Shown piece by piece: positions 32,170 to 40,452 of a stretch of DNA of 64,000 nt. The translations under genes and the position numbers were made by a program. The notes under the pieces are model-generated. The model saw only the letters and a program-made list of their open reading frames with translations. It had not been told where the DNA came from and did no database searches. Origin of the DNA: Actinoplanes subtropicus. GTDB taxonomy: Bacteria > Actinomycetota > Actinomycetes > Mycobacteriales > Micromonosporaceae. The DNA lies in contig NZ_JOJL01000039.1 in assembly GCF_000721705.1 (NCBI RefSeq), positions 124,001-188,000 on the forward strand. The letters are read 5' to 3'. Each line of letters begins with the position of its first letter. Position 1 is the first letter of the stretch.

Positions 32170-34533
32170 ATGTCCTTCGACGACCTCGTCAAGTCGCTGG
32201 ATCTGGCCGCCAAGGTGCGGCTGCTCACCGGCGCCTCCGCCTTCACCCTGCATGCCGAGCCGGCGATCGGCCTCGGTGAGCTGCGGTTCTCCGATGGGCC
32301 GACCGGTGTGCGCGGGCTCAAGTTCTCCGGGGGGCGGGTGGTGTCGCTGTTCCCCAACGCGACGCTGCTCGCCTCCTCCTGGGACCCGCACGCGCTGTAC
32401 GAGGTCGGGGGGCTCCTGGCCGAGGAGGCGATGGCCCAGGAGATCCACGTGGTGCTCGGTCCGACGATCAATTTGCATCGCACGGCGCTCGGCGGGCGGC
32501 TCTTCGAGGCGTACTCGGAAGATCCGCTCCTGACCGGCAAGCTGGCCGCCGCCTACGTGCGTGGCATGCAGGACAACGGGATCGCCGCCTGCCTCAAGCA
32601 TCTGGTCGCCAACGAGTCCGAGACCGAGCGCAACACCGTGGAGAGCGTGGTCGACGAGGCTACGCTGCGCGAGCTGTACCTGTTGCCGTTCGAGATCGCC
32701 GCGCTCGACGGGGGCGCCTGGTCGATGATGGCCGCCTACAACGACGTCAACGGGTCGCCCGCCACCGAGCAGCACCATGTGATCAACGAGGTGGTGAAGG
32801 GCGAGTGGGGCTATCCGGGCCTGGTCATGTCCGACTGGTTCGCCACCAAGTCGGCCGCGCCGGCCGCCAACGGCGGGCTCGACCTGGTCATGCCGGGGCC
32901 CGGCGGGCCGTGGGGTGAGGCGCTGGTCGCCGCCGTCCACCAGGGACTGGTCACCGAGGACGTGATCGACGATCACCTGTCCCGCCTGCTCCTGCTGGCC
33001 CAGCGGGTGGGCGCGCTGGGTGCCGAGCGGTCCTGGCCGTCGTCGCTTCCCCGACCCGATTCGGCCGTACGGCGGGAGCAGCTCACCCGGCTCGCCGCGT
33101 CGGGGATGACCGTCCTGAAGAACGAGAGCGACGTCCTGCCCCTGGATCGTTCCGTGCGGGTCGCGCTGATCGGGCGGCACGCCGTCGAGACGATCGGCAT
33201 GGGTGGCGGCTCGGCCCAGGTCAACCCGCCGCACCAGGTCAGCGTGGCGACCGGGCTGAGCGAGCTGCTCGACGTGACCGTGGTGGACGGCGTGGAGGTG
33301 CGCACCCGGCCCGTCCCCAGCCGGTTCCTCACCGACCCGGTCTCGGGGGTCGCCGGCATCCGGGCGACCCTGTACGACGCCGACGGTGCGGTGCTCGAGG
33401 ACCGGTTCTGCCCCCGGTCCACGACGATGGTGGGCATGGACGACGACTTTCCCGGCACCGTCGCGTCGATCCGCCTCGCCGGGCGGGTCGGTGCGGACGG
33501 GCCGGTGGAGCTGGGTGTCCTCGGGGTCGGTTCGTGGACGGTCGGCGATGCGTCGTTCTCGCTCGAGGCCGACGGTCACGGCTTCGGCGAGGAGGTGCTC
33601 ACTCCCCCGCTGTGGACCGGCCGCTACGACGTCGCGCCGGGCTTCCTCTTCGAGGCGACGGTCACGCCGGCCTTGCCCATGGGGCTTTTCGGGCTCATCG
33701 GTCACAGTACTCCCCGGGCCACGGTCGACGTGATCGACGACGCGGTCCGGGCGGCCGCCGCCGCGGAGGTGGCCGTCGTCGTGGTCGGCCTCACCGAGGA
33801 GCAGGAGACCGAGTCGGTCGACAAGTCCACGCTGCGCCTGCCCGGCGCCCAGGACGCCCTGGTCGAGGCGGTGGCCGGCGCGGCGCGCCGCACGGTCGTG
33901 GTGGTCAACGCGGCGACGCCGGTGCTGATGCCGTGGCTGTCCCGGGTGGACGCGGTGCTGTGGGCGGGCCTGCCCGGCCAGGAGGGCGGCCATGCGGTCG
34001 CGGCGGCGCTGCTCGGCGACATCGAGCCGGCCGGGCGGCTGGTCACCACGTTCCCGGCCGCCGACGGGGCGGCGCCGGCCTGGTCCGTGACGCCGGTCGA
34101 CGGGAAGTTGCGGTACGACGAGGGCACGTTCATCGGGTACCGGGGGCACTACGCGGAGCGGGCGCCGGAGCCGGCCTTCTGGATGGGGCACGGCCTCGGG
34201 TACGGCACGTGGGAGTACTCGGACGTGCGCCTGGCCGCCGGCGACTCGCCCGCCGTCACGGCGACGGTCAAGAACGTGGGGGCGCGACGCAGTCGCGAGG
34301 TGGTCCAGGTGTACTGGCAGCCGGACGAGGCGGATGAACCGGTTCGGCTCGTGGGGTGGTCGGCGGTGACCGTCGAGCCGGGCGAGTCGGCCCTGGTCAC
34401 GGTCCAGCCGGACGAGCGGTTGTGGCGTCGGTGGGATTCGGCGGCGTCGTCATGGCGGCGCCTGGCGGGTGGCGGGGAGTTTCTGGTGGCGCGGGGACTC
34501 GGGGACATCCGGGCGACGGTCAGTGGAAAGTGA
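32170..34533 (+). CDS. Glycoside hydrolase family 3 beta-glucosidase
   Basis: 787 residues, cytoplasmic (no signal peptide). The N-terminal barrel contains RFSDGPTGVRG, KHLVANESETER and the nucleophile in VMSDWFA (Asp 222). The C-terminal alpha/beta sandwich carries LTEEQETESVDKSTLRLP. A PA14-like insertion (about 395-510) and a fibronectin III-like end (TVKNVGARRSREVVQVY) complete the usual architecture. It should hydrolyse beta-glucosides or related oligosaccharides after uptake. ATG 32170 has no evident ribosome site and lies 10 bp after the operator, so the mRNA may be almost leaderless. Confidence 0.94.
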   Translation: MSFDDLVKSLDLAAKVRLLTGASAFTLHAEPAIGLGELRFSDGPTGVRGLKFSGGRVVSLFPNATLLASSWDPHALYEVGGLLAEEAMAQEIHVVLGPTINLHRTALGGRLFEAYSEDPLLTGKLAAAYVRGMQDNGIAACLKHLVANESETERNTVESVVDEATLRELYLLPFEIAALDGGAWSMMAAYNDVNGSPATEQHHVINEVVKGEWGYPGLVMSDWFATKSAAPAANGGLDLVMPGPGGPWGEALVAAVHQGLVTEDVIDDHLSRLLLLAQRVGALGAERSWPSSLPRPDSAVRREQLTRLAASGMTVLKNESDVLPLDRSVRVALIGRHAVETIGMGGGSAQVNPPHQVSVATGLSELLDVTVVDGVEVRTRPVPSRFLTDPVSGVAGIRATLYDADGAVLEDRFCPRSTTMVGMDDDFPGTVASIRLAGRVGADGPVELGVLGVGSWTVGDASFSLEADGHGFGEEVLTPPLWTGRYDVAPGFLFEATVTPALPMGLFGLIGHSTPRATVDVIDDAVRAAAAAEVAVVVVGLTEEQETESVDKSTLRLPGAQDALVEAVAGAARRTVVVVNAATPVLMPWLSRVDAVLWAGLPGQEGGHAVAAALLGDIEPAGRLVTTFPAADGAAPAWSVTPVDGKLRYDEGTFIGYRGHYAERAPEPAFWMGHGLGYGTWEYSDVRLAAGDSPAVTATVKNVGARRSREVVQVYWQPDEADEPVRLVGWSAVTVEPGESALVTVQPDERLWRRWDSAASSWRRLAGGGEFLVARGLGDIRATVSGK

Positions 34534-34555
34534 ACAGGCGCGGGCCGGGCGGGAG

Positions 34556-35152
34556 TCAGGGACGGCCGGTTTCCGGGCGGCGCGACATCCCGACCCGGAA
34601 GCGGGCGTCGCCGGGGGCGCAGAAGGCCAGCTCGGTGTAGCCCTCGGCGCGGAACTGGGAGCGGACCTCCCGGCTGGGGTCGGCGTCGTCGCGGCGGCCG
34701 CGGGTCCAGATCACGGTCGCGCCCGGCTTGGTGAGGGCGGGCAGCGCGGCCACCGTCCGGCACATGTCCTCGTGGCTCACGTTGCCGAAGACGCCGCAGG
34801 CCAGCAGGATGTCGGCCGGCTCCAGGCCGGCGTAGGTGGCCGTCGCGCCCGCGTCGGCGGCGCGGACCTCGACCCTCGGCAGGTCGAGGCCGGCCGCGGT
34901 GGAACGCGCGCGGGCCGCCAGGACCGGGGAGAGCTCGACCAGCACCGCGGGCACGTCTCGGCCGCCGTCCTGGGCGGCCAGGACGGGCAGCACGTCCCGC
35001 CCCTCGCCGGCGCAGATGCTGAGCAGCCGCACGGGCGCCGCCGCCGACGCGAGTGCCGAGCTCAGATATTGCCGCACGACGACGAGCCGGCGCGCCAACG
35101 AGGACTCCGTGACGTCGTAGCCCGCGTGCCATCCGACCCAGTCCCGGCCCAT
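34556..35152 (-). CDS. Class I SAM-dependent methyltransferase
   Basis: 198 residues with a Rossmann methyltransferase core: motif I LLSICAGEGRDVLPVL (about 43-58), an acidic end of strand 2 (VLVELSP) and motif IV-like ADILLACGVFGNVSHED. The substrate is unknown. The start codon follows the stop of the upstream gene directly (TGAATG), which implies coupling with the 141-residue hypothetical protein. Convergent with the GH3 gene, 22 bp apart. Confidence 0.85.
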   Translation of the reverse strand: MGRDWVGWHAGYDVTESSLARRLVVVRQYLSSALASAAAPVRLLSICAGEGRDVLPVLAAQDGGRDVPAVLVELSPVLAARARSTAAGLDLPRVEVRAADAGATATYAGLEPADILLACGVFGNVSHEDMCRTVAALPALTKPGATVIWTRGRRDDADPSREVRSQFRAEGYTELAFCAPGDARFRVGMSRRPETGRP

Positions 35153-35578
35153 TCAGGGAGTGACCTGCAGGAGGGGCTGTTCGTGGGCGTGGGCCGCCCG
35201 CAACAGCGGCGCCACATTGAGCGGCGTCATGTAGGGCTGGAGGCGGCGGACGTACTCCGCCTGGTTGAGGACGGTGGTGCGCAGTTCGGCGAGACTCCCC
35301 GCTCCGCTGCGGACGTTTTCCGCGGAGCCCAGCGCCGCCCCGGCCACCAGCGCCGGGAGGTCGGCGGTGAAGCGGGCGGCGCCCAGCACCTTGGTCACCC
35401 GGGTGGTCACGGCGTGCGTGACCGGGTCGAGGGAGATCTGGTAGCTGACGTCGTTGCCGATGTACGCGACCGCGGACGGGCCGCCGGTCGACGGGCCGGA
35501 CATGCCCAACTGGGCGACCAGGAAGTGGAAGGCCTTCGCGACCTCGGTGTCGAAGGATTTTGCCAAGTGCACAGCCAT
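35153..35578 (-). CDS. Hypothetical protein, 141 residues
   Basis: A soluble alpha/beta protein with no motif recognised. It starts MAVHLAKSFDTEVAKAFHFL, has a predicted strand pair (DVSYQISLDPVTHAVTTRV) and a helical C-terminal half. Directly coupled to the methyltransferase. Start ATG 35578 follows GGGG at a fair distance. Confidence 0.65.
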   Translation of the reverse strand: MAVHLAKSFDTEVAKAFHFLVAQLGMSGPSTGGPSAVAYIGNDVSYQISLDPVTHAVTTRVTKVLGAARFTADLPALVAGAALGSAENVRSGAGSLAELRTTVLNQAEYVRRLQPYMTPLNVAPLLRAAHAHEQPLLQVTP

Positions 35579-35725
35579 GCCGAACCCCGATCCCGGCGGA
35601 AGAACGGATTAGATCGACGAAAGCAGATGCACTGCCGGTGCGCAACGGGTTCCGCCGACGATCTTCCCTGTGGTGGTGCGCACGACGCGGAGCGCGCGGG
35701 GCGGGTGGCGGGTAGAAAGGAGGGC

Positions 35726-36289
35726 ATGGCGGAGATCGTGCTGATTCGGCACGGGCAGACGGAGTGGAGCGCGGCCGGGCGCCACACCTCGTACACAGAC
35801 CTGGAATTGACCGCGGAGGGCGAGCGGCAGGCCCGCGCAGCCGGTGAGCGACTCGCCGGGCGGAAGTTCGCCGCGGTGATCTCCAGTCCGCGCAAGCGTG
35901 CGCTGCGGACCGCCGAGCTGGCCGGGCTGCAGGTCACCGAGGTGACCGAGGATCTGGCGGAATGGAACTACGGCGAGTACGAGGGGATCACCACGGCCAC
36001 GATCCGCGAGTCGGATCCGTCCTGGTCGCTGTGGACGGACGGCGCGCCCGGCGGGGAGTCCCCCGAGCAGGTGGCCGCGCGGATCGACCGGGTCCTCGCC
36101 CGCGCCACGGAGTTGCTGGCCGAGGGCGACGTCGCGCTGGTCGCACACGGGCATTCGCTGCGGGTCACCGGCGCGCGCTGGATCGGGCTGCCGGCGAGCG
36201 GCGGCGGGAAGCTCGCCCTGGGCACCGCGACCTTGTCCACGCTCGGCTTCGAGCACGGCAACCAGGTGATCGACTCCTGGAACGCCTGA
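35726..36289 (+). CDS. Histidine phosphatase superfamily protein (phosphoglycerate mutase-like)
   Basis: 187 residues. The catalytic motif LIRHGQTEW (His 9) is at the N-terminus; the helper residues are in SSPRKRALRTAEL, EWNYGEYEG and the second His in VAHGHSLRV (about 139). Such small members dephosphorylate sugars, cofactors or proteins. ATG 35726 follows a strong AAAGGAGGG. Its stop is one base before the MFS start, so the two are one operon. Confidence 0.92.
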   Translation: MAEIVLIRHGQTEWSAAGRHTSYTDLELTAEGERQARAAGERLAGRKFAAVISSPRKRALRTAELAGLQVTEVTEDLAEWNYGEYEGITTATIRESDPSWSLWTDGAPGGESPEQVAARIDRVLARATELLAEGDVALVAHGHSLRVTGARWIGLPASGGGKLALGTATLSTLGFEHGNQVIDSWNA

Positions 36290-36290
36290 C

Positions 36291-37673
36291 GTGACCGGCG
36301 GTGCGCGCTGGCTGGCCCTGCTGGTGGCCGGGGCGTTCTTCATGGAGATCCTGGACGCCACCGTGATCGCGCCGGCGGCGCCGCACATCGCCGAGGACCT
36401 GCACGTCACGGCCGTTTCGATCAATGTCGCGATCACCGCGTACGTGCTGACCCTGGCCGTCCTGATCCCGATCAGCGGATGGCTCACCGAGAAGTTCGGC
36501 GCGCGCCGCGTCTTCGGGCTCGCGGTGGCCCTGTTCACGCTGGCGTCGGCCGGGTGCGCCGCGGCGACCAGCCTGCCGATGCTGGTGGCGACCCGGGTGC
36601 TGCAGGGGGTCGGCGGGGCGATGATGGTGCCGGTCGGCCGGCTCGTGGTGATCCGGACGACGGCGAAGACCGACCTGGTGCGCGCGATCGCCTACCTGAC
36701 CTGGCCGGCGCTGGTCGCGCCGCTGGTCGCGCCCGCGCTGGGTGGGGTGCTCAGCACGTACGCCTCCTGGCGGTGGATCTTCCTGGTCAACGTGCCGCTC
36801 GGCGTGGTCGCGCTCGTGCTGGCCCGGCGGCCGGTGCCGGACGTGCGCTCGGAGGATCCGGGGCGGCTGGACGTACGCGGGTTCCTGCTCGCGGCGTGCG
36901 GGATCGCGGCCCTGGTGTTCGGGCTGGAGGGGGTGGCGGCGGAGCGGCCGCGCTGGGCGGTGGCGGCCGGCGCGCTGGTGGTCGCCGTGCTCGCGCTGGC
37001 CGGCACGGTGCGGCACCTGCTGCGCGACGACCGGCCGCTGGTCGACCTGCGGATCCTGGCGCTGAAGACGTATCGGGTGACGGCGCTGGGCGGGTCGGCG
37101 TTCCGGGCGGTGATCACGGCGATCCCGTTCCTGCTGCCGCTGTTCTTCCAGCTCGGCTTCGGGTGGAGCGCCGCGCGGGCCGGCCTCGTGGTGATCGCGC
37201 TGTTCGCCGGCAACGTCGGGATCAAGCCGGCCACCACGCCGCTGATGCGCCGCTTCGGCATCCGCGCGGTGATGCTCGGCTCGGTGCTGCTGTCGGCGGC
37301 GTGCCTGGGCGGGATCGCGCTGCTCGAGCCGGGCACTCCCCTGCCGCTGCTGCTCGGGCTGCTGTTGCTGAGCGGGATCTTCCGGTCCACGGGGTTCACG
37401 ACCTACAACACGGTCGCGTTCGCGGACGTGCCGACGTCCAGGATGACGAGCGCGAACACGCTGATGTCGACGGTCCAGGAACTCGGCGGCGGCCTCGGCG
37501 TGGCGGTCGGGGCGCTGCTCGTCCGGCTGGGCGCCGGGGTGGGCGCGGCCGGGATGGCGGCTTATCGGTTCGCGTTCGTGGTGCTGGCGGTGCTGCTGGC
37601 GGTGCCGGCGCTGGAGGCGTTCCTGCTCCCCCGGACGGCGGGCAACGTGGTGGCCGGCCGCGCGGAAGCCTGA
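36291..37673 (+). CDS. MFS transporter of the DHA2 (EmrB/QacA-like) type
   Basis: 460 residues, about 14 hydrophobic helices. Motifs: FFMEILDATVIAPAAPHIAEDL in helix 1, GWLTEKFGARRVFGLA (motif A), VLQGVGGAMMVPVGR (motif B) and the Pro/Gly-rich APLVAPALGGVLSTYASWRWIFLVNVPLG (motif C-like). Proton-driven export of drugs or metabolites is expected. GTG 36291 lies 1 base after the phosphatase stop. Confidence 0.92.
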   Translation: MTGGARWLALLVAGAFFMEILDATVIAPAAPHIAEDLHVTAVSINVAITAYVLTLAVLIPISGWLTEKFGARRVFGLAVALFTLASAGCAAATSLPMLVATRVLQGVGGAMMVPVGRLVVIRTTAKTDLVRAIAYLTWPALVAPLVAPALGGVLSTYASWRWIFLVNVPLGVVALVLARRPVPDVRSEDPGRLDVRGFLLAACGIAALVFGLEGVAAERPRWAVAAGALVVAVLALAGTVRHLLRDDRPLVDLRILALKTYRVTALGGSAFRAVITAIPFLLPLFFQLGFGWSAARAGLVVIALFAGNVGIKPATTPLMRRFGIRAVMLGSVLLSAACLGGIALLEPGTPLPLLLGLLLLSGIFRSTGFTTYNTVAFADVPTSRMTSANTLMSTVQELGGGLGVAVGALLVRLGAGVGAAGMAAYRFAFVVLAVLLAVPALEAFLLPRTAGNVVAGRAEA

Positions 37674-37758
37674 CCCGCGGGTGGTACCACGTTCGGGTGG
37701 GGCGGTCGGCGGAAGGTTGCCGCGCACAAGGTTCTCATCTGCGTGAATGGCCCACGGA

Positions 37759-37779
37759 CGGAACGGGTGGACCGTTCCG
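37759..37779 (+). terminator. CGGAACGG-n5-CCGTTCCG hairpin after the MFS gene
   Basis: Perfect 8-bp arms with a 5-base loop in the gap between the MFS transporter stop (37673) and the next gene (37866). It may end the phosphatase-MFS transcript or act as an operator for the next gene. Confidence 0.5.
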
Positions 37780-37865
37780 GCTACCGCCCAGGCGGGACGC
37801 GGAAAGAACCGAAATGGCTTACGTTCTTTCCCATGCTCGGCGATGGCGTTGGGGAGGCCAAAACC

Positions 37866-38249
37866 ATGATTACGTACGCAAGCGTTCCCGGCCGGGGGAT
37901 CGTAGTGGCGGTGTGCGTGCTGCTCGTCGCGATCACCGTGGTGGTCGTGCGGCTCGGCCGGCGCGCCCGCCCACGCCCGGTCGACCCGCCGGCCGGGAGC
38001 GCCGCCATCCTCGCGCCACCCGCTATGGGCGGCCCGCCCGCCGTCACTCAGCCGACCGCTGCGGGTGGGCTGGCCGCTGTTAGTGAGGTGGCCGCTGTTA
38101 GTGAGGTGGCCGCTGTTAGTGAGGTGGCCGCTGTTAGTGAGGTGGCCGCTGTTAGTGAGGTGGACGTGGGGCCGCGGCGCACGGAGGGGACCCGGCCGGT
38201 CGGGGCCGCGCGGTCGCGCCGGGGCGCTGGGCGGGGAGACCGGGACTGA
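37866..38249 (+). CDS. Small membrane-anchored protein with 18-bp repeat expansion
   Basis: 127 residues. One transmembrane helix (about 11-32, IVVAVCVLLVAITVVVVRLG), then a basic Pro-rich linker and about five copies of the hexapeptide EVAAVS, then a basic tail. No family recognised. ATG 37866 follows GGGAGG at 9 bases. The repeat codons (GTTAGTGAGGTGGCC) use GTT and AGT, unusual in this genome, and the copies are identical at the DNA level. Confidence 0.65.
   Translation: MITYASVPGRGIVVAVCVLLVAITVVVVRLGRRARPRPVDPPAGSAAILAPPAMGGPPAVTQPTAAGGLAAVSEVAAVSEVAAVSEVAAVSEVAAVSEVDVGPRRTEGTRPVGAARSRRGAGRGDRD
38078..38163. repeat. 18-bp in-frame tandem repeat, five copies
   Basis: GCTGTTAGTGAGGTGGCC is repeated without mismatches inside the 37866-38249 gene. 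The unit is a multiple of three, so copy changes only lengthen or shorten the protein. Confidence 0.9.
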
Positions 38250-38311
38250 CCACCCACTTCGGCCCGGCGGCGGCGCTACGGCCCGGTGTTGCAACCAGGC
38301 CGCCGGCTCAC

Positions 38312-38327
38312 CGGGGACTTGTCCCCG
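38312..38327. terminator. CGGGGACTTGTCCCCG hairpin between convergent genes
   Basis: Perfect palindrome that can form a 6-bp stem with a CTTG loop. It lies 9 bases past the stop of the leftward FMN reductase gene and 63 bases past the rightward repeat-protein gene, so it may serve both strands. Confidence 0.6.
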
Positions 38328-38335
38328 CCGTACGA

Positions 38336-38959
38336 TCACATGGTTTTCAGAAGGTCTTCGAAGTTGGTTGTCAGGGCGAACGGGTCGAGGACCGCCACCG
38401 GGTCGCGGCGTTCCAGTTCGCGGGCCATCTCCTCGGCGGCGCGGGTGATGCGGGAGCGGAGCGTGCCCCCGGCGGAACCGGCTGTATCCGTGCCGAAGTC
38501 GTCGGTGGCGGCGAAGACGGCTGTCGGCAGGACCACGGCGTGCAGGTAGGCGAAGAGCGGGCGCAGCGCGTGCTCGAGGGCGAGCGAGTGCCGCGCGGTG
38601 CCGGCGGTGGCGGCGATCAGCACCGGCTTGCCGGCCAGGGTGTCCTTCTCCAGGACATCGATGAACGACTTGAACAGGCCGCTGTAGCTGGCCGTGAAGA
38701 TCGGGGTGACCGCGATCAGCGCGTCGGCGGCGGCCACGGCGTCGGTGGCCTCCTTGAGCGCGGCCGGCGGGAAGCCGGTGAGCAGGTTGTTGGCGATGTC
38801 GTGCGCGAGGTCGCGCAGCTCGATCGTCCGCACCTTCAACTCGATGCCCTTCTCCGCCGCGGCCTTTGTCGCGGCCGCGGAGAGCTGGTCGGCCAACAGG
38901 CGCGTCGAGGACGGCTGGCTGAGGCCGGCCGAGATGACGACGACGGTGCGCTGGTTCAT
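38336..38959 (-). CDS. NADPH-dependent FMN reductase (CE1759-type)
   Basis: 207 residues, flavodoxin-like. VVVISAGLSQPSSTRLLADQL at the N-terminus is the FMN-phosphate loop; VTPIFTASYSGLFKSFIDVL (about 90-109) is the conserved flavin loop of the SsuE/MsuE group. It supplies reduced FMN to the luciferase-like monooxygenase upstream, whose stop overlaps its start (ATGA). The pair resembles the CE1758/CE1759 families. The natural substrate is unknown; sulfonate or organosulfur use is only an analogy. Confidence 0.92.
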   Translation of the reverse strand: MNQRTVVVISAGLSQPSSTRLLADQLSAAATKAAAEKGIELKVRTIELRDLAHDIANNLLTGFPPAALKEATDAVAAADALIAVTPIFTASYSGLFKSFIDVLEKDTLAGKPVLIAATAGTARHSLALEHALRPLFAYLHAVVLPTAVFAATDDFGTDTAGSAGGTLRSRITRAAEEMARELERRDPVAVLDPFALTTNFEDLLKTM

Positions 38960-40035
38960 GCGGTGACCTTCTTCTCGAGCAGCGACGCGTGCGTGGGCGC
39001 GTCGGGAACGTGGGCCGGCTTGCGGGCGGCGAACTCCTTGCGCAGCACCGGGACGACCTCGCCGCCGAGCAGGTCGAGCTGTTCGAGGACGGTCTTCAGC
39101 GGCAGACCGGCGTGGTCGAGCAGGAACAGCTGGCGCTGGTAGTCGCCGACGTAGTCGCGGAAGCCGAGCGTACGGTCGATGACCTGCTGCGGGCTGCCGA
39201 CGGTCAGCGGCGTCTCCCGGGTGAAGTCCTCCAGCGACGGGCCGTGGCCGTAGACCGGGGCGTTGTCGAAGTACGGGCGGAACTCGGTCACCGCGTCCTG
39301 GCTGTTCCTGCGCATGAAGACCTGGCCGCCGAGGCCGACGATGGCCTGGTCGGGGTCGCCGTGGCCGTAGTGCGCGAAGCGCTCGCGGTAGAGCGCGACC
39401 ATGCGCTGGGTGTGCGAGGCGGGCCAGAATATGTGGTTGGCGAAGAAGCCGTCCCCGTAGTAGGCGGCCTGCTCGGCGATCTCGGGCGACCGGATCGAGC
39501 CGTGCCAGACGAACGGCGGCACCTCGTCGAGCGGGCGGGGTGTCGAGGTGAAGCTCTGCAGCGGAGTACGGAACTTGCCCTGCCAGTCGACCACTTGCTC
39601 GCGCCAAAGCCGGTGCAGCAGCGCGTAGTTCTCGATGGCCAGCGGGATGCCGGCCCGGATGTCCTTGCCGAACCAGGGGTAGACCGGCCCGGTGTTGCCC
39701 CGGCCGAGCATCAGGTCGACCCGGCCGTCGGCGAGGTGCTGCAGCATCGCGTAGTCCTCGGCGATCTTCACCGGGTCGTTGGTGGTGATCAGCGTGGTGG
39801 CGGTGCTGAGCAGCAGCTTCTCGGTCTGTGCGGCGATGAACGCGAGGGTCGTCGTCGGGGACGAGGAGAAGAACGGCTCGTTGTGGTGCTCGCCGAGCGC
39901 GAAGACGTCGAGGCCGACCTCCTCGGCGTGCTTGGCGATGGTGACGATGTTCTTGATCCGCTCGCCCTCGGTCGGCGTCTGCCCGGTGGTCGGGTCGGTG
40001 GTGATGTCGCTGACGCTGAAGATGCCAAACTGCAT
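38956..40035 (-). CDS. Luciferase-like FMN-dependent monooxygenase (CE1758-type)
   Basis: 359 residues, (beta/alpha)8 bacterial-luciferase fold. MQFGIFSVSDIT opens the barrel; VFALGEHHNEPFFSSSP and LMLGRGNTGPVYPWFGKD are typical flavin and substrate segments, and AAYYGDGFFANHIFWP lies near the active site. It uses FMNH2 and O2, delivered by the coupled reductase. The leader (40036-40130) is AT-rich around TATTTCAAATCTAAAGG, but no regulator gene is adjacent. Confidence 0.92.
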   Translation of the reverse strand: MQFGIFSVSDITTDPTTGQTPTEGERIKNIVTIAKHAEEVGLDVFALGEHHNEPFFSSSPTTTLAFIAAQTEKLLLSTATTLITTNDPVKIAEDYAMLQHLADGRVDLMLGRGNTGPVYPWFGKDIRAGIPLAIENYALLHRLWREQVVDWQGKFRTPLQSFTSTPRPLDEVPPFVWHGSIRSPEIAEQAAYYGDGFFANHIFWPASHTQRMVALYRERFAHYGHGDPDQAIVGLGGQVFMRRNSQDAVTEFRPYFDNAPVYGHGPSLEDFTRETPLTVGSPQQVIDRTLGFRDYVGDYQRQLFLLDHAGLPLKTVLEQLDLLGGEVVPVLRKEFAARKPAHVPDAPTHASLLEKKVTA

Positions 40036-40452
40036 GACCCGCTCCTGAGCTTGTCGGCGTTGCGCTTACAGCCGCCACAACGCAGCCGGTCCCGGAAGTA
40101 TTTCAAATCTAAAGGACATCGGCTGCGTCCGGGGTCACACCGTGGAAGATTCCCTGGCCAGGGCTCACCCGTACGGCTGGCAGGATCCCCGAGTTGGCAC
40201 CCGGAGCGGCTGCGGCGAGTTAGGTTACGGGCAAAGAAGAGAAAATTAAGTCGGCCTTCAGATCCGACGCCACCCGGGTGCCGTATCGCCATGTGCAGAG
40301 CGATGTCCTAATGTGCATGCGGCAACGCCGAACGATCGGAAAGTGGAGCACGACCGAGCGGGCCTCTACCCTGGAGGGTGCCCGCAGTCTGTGCTTGCTT
40401 CTCGCACTCGGCCGCCGCTGATCGTCCATGGCCCGAAAGGCGGAGGATTTCC
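40036..40452. promoter_or_regulatory. Divergent promoter region between the monooxygenase operon and the SCO2525-like cluster
   Basis: 417 bp without a convincing gene. AT-rich islands lie at 40097-40115 and 40235-40262. I could not fit a confident -35/-10 pair for either direction. Confidence 0.5.

Noticed and set aside
30634..34533. A single 1299-residue fusion of the Glu/Thr-repeat protein and the GH3 enzyme
   Set aside because: The middle 330 codons are the exact antisense of a good lacI gene; the GH3 enzyme has its own start beside an operator.
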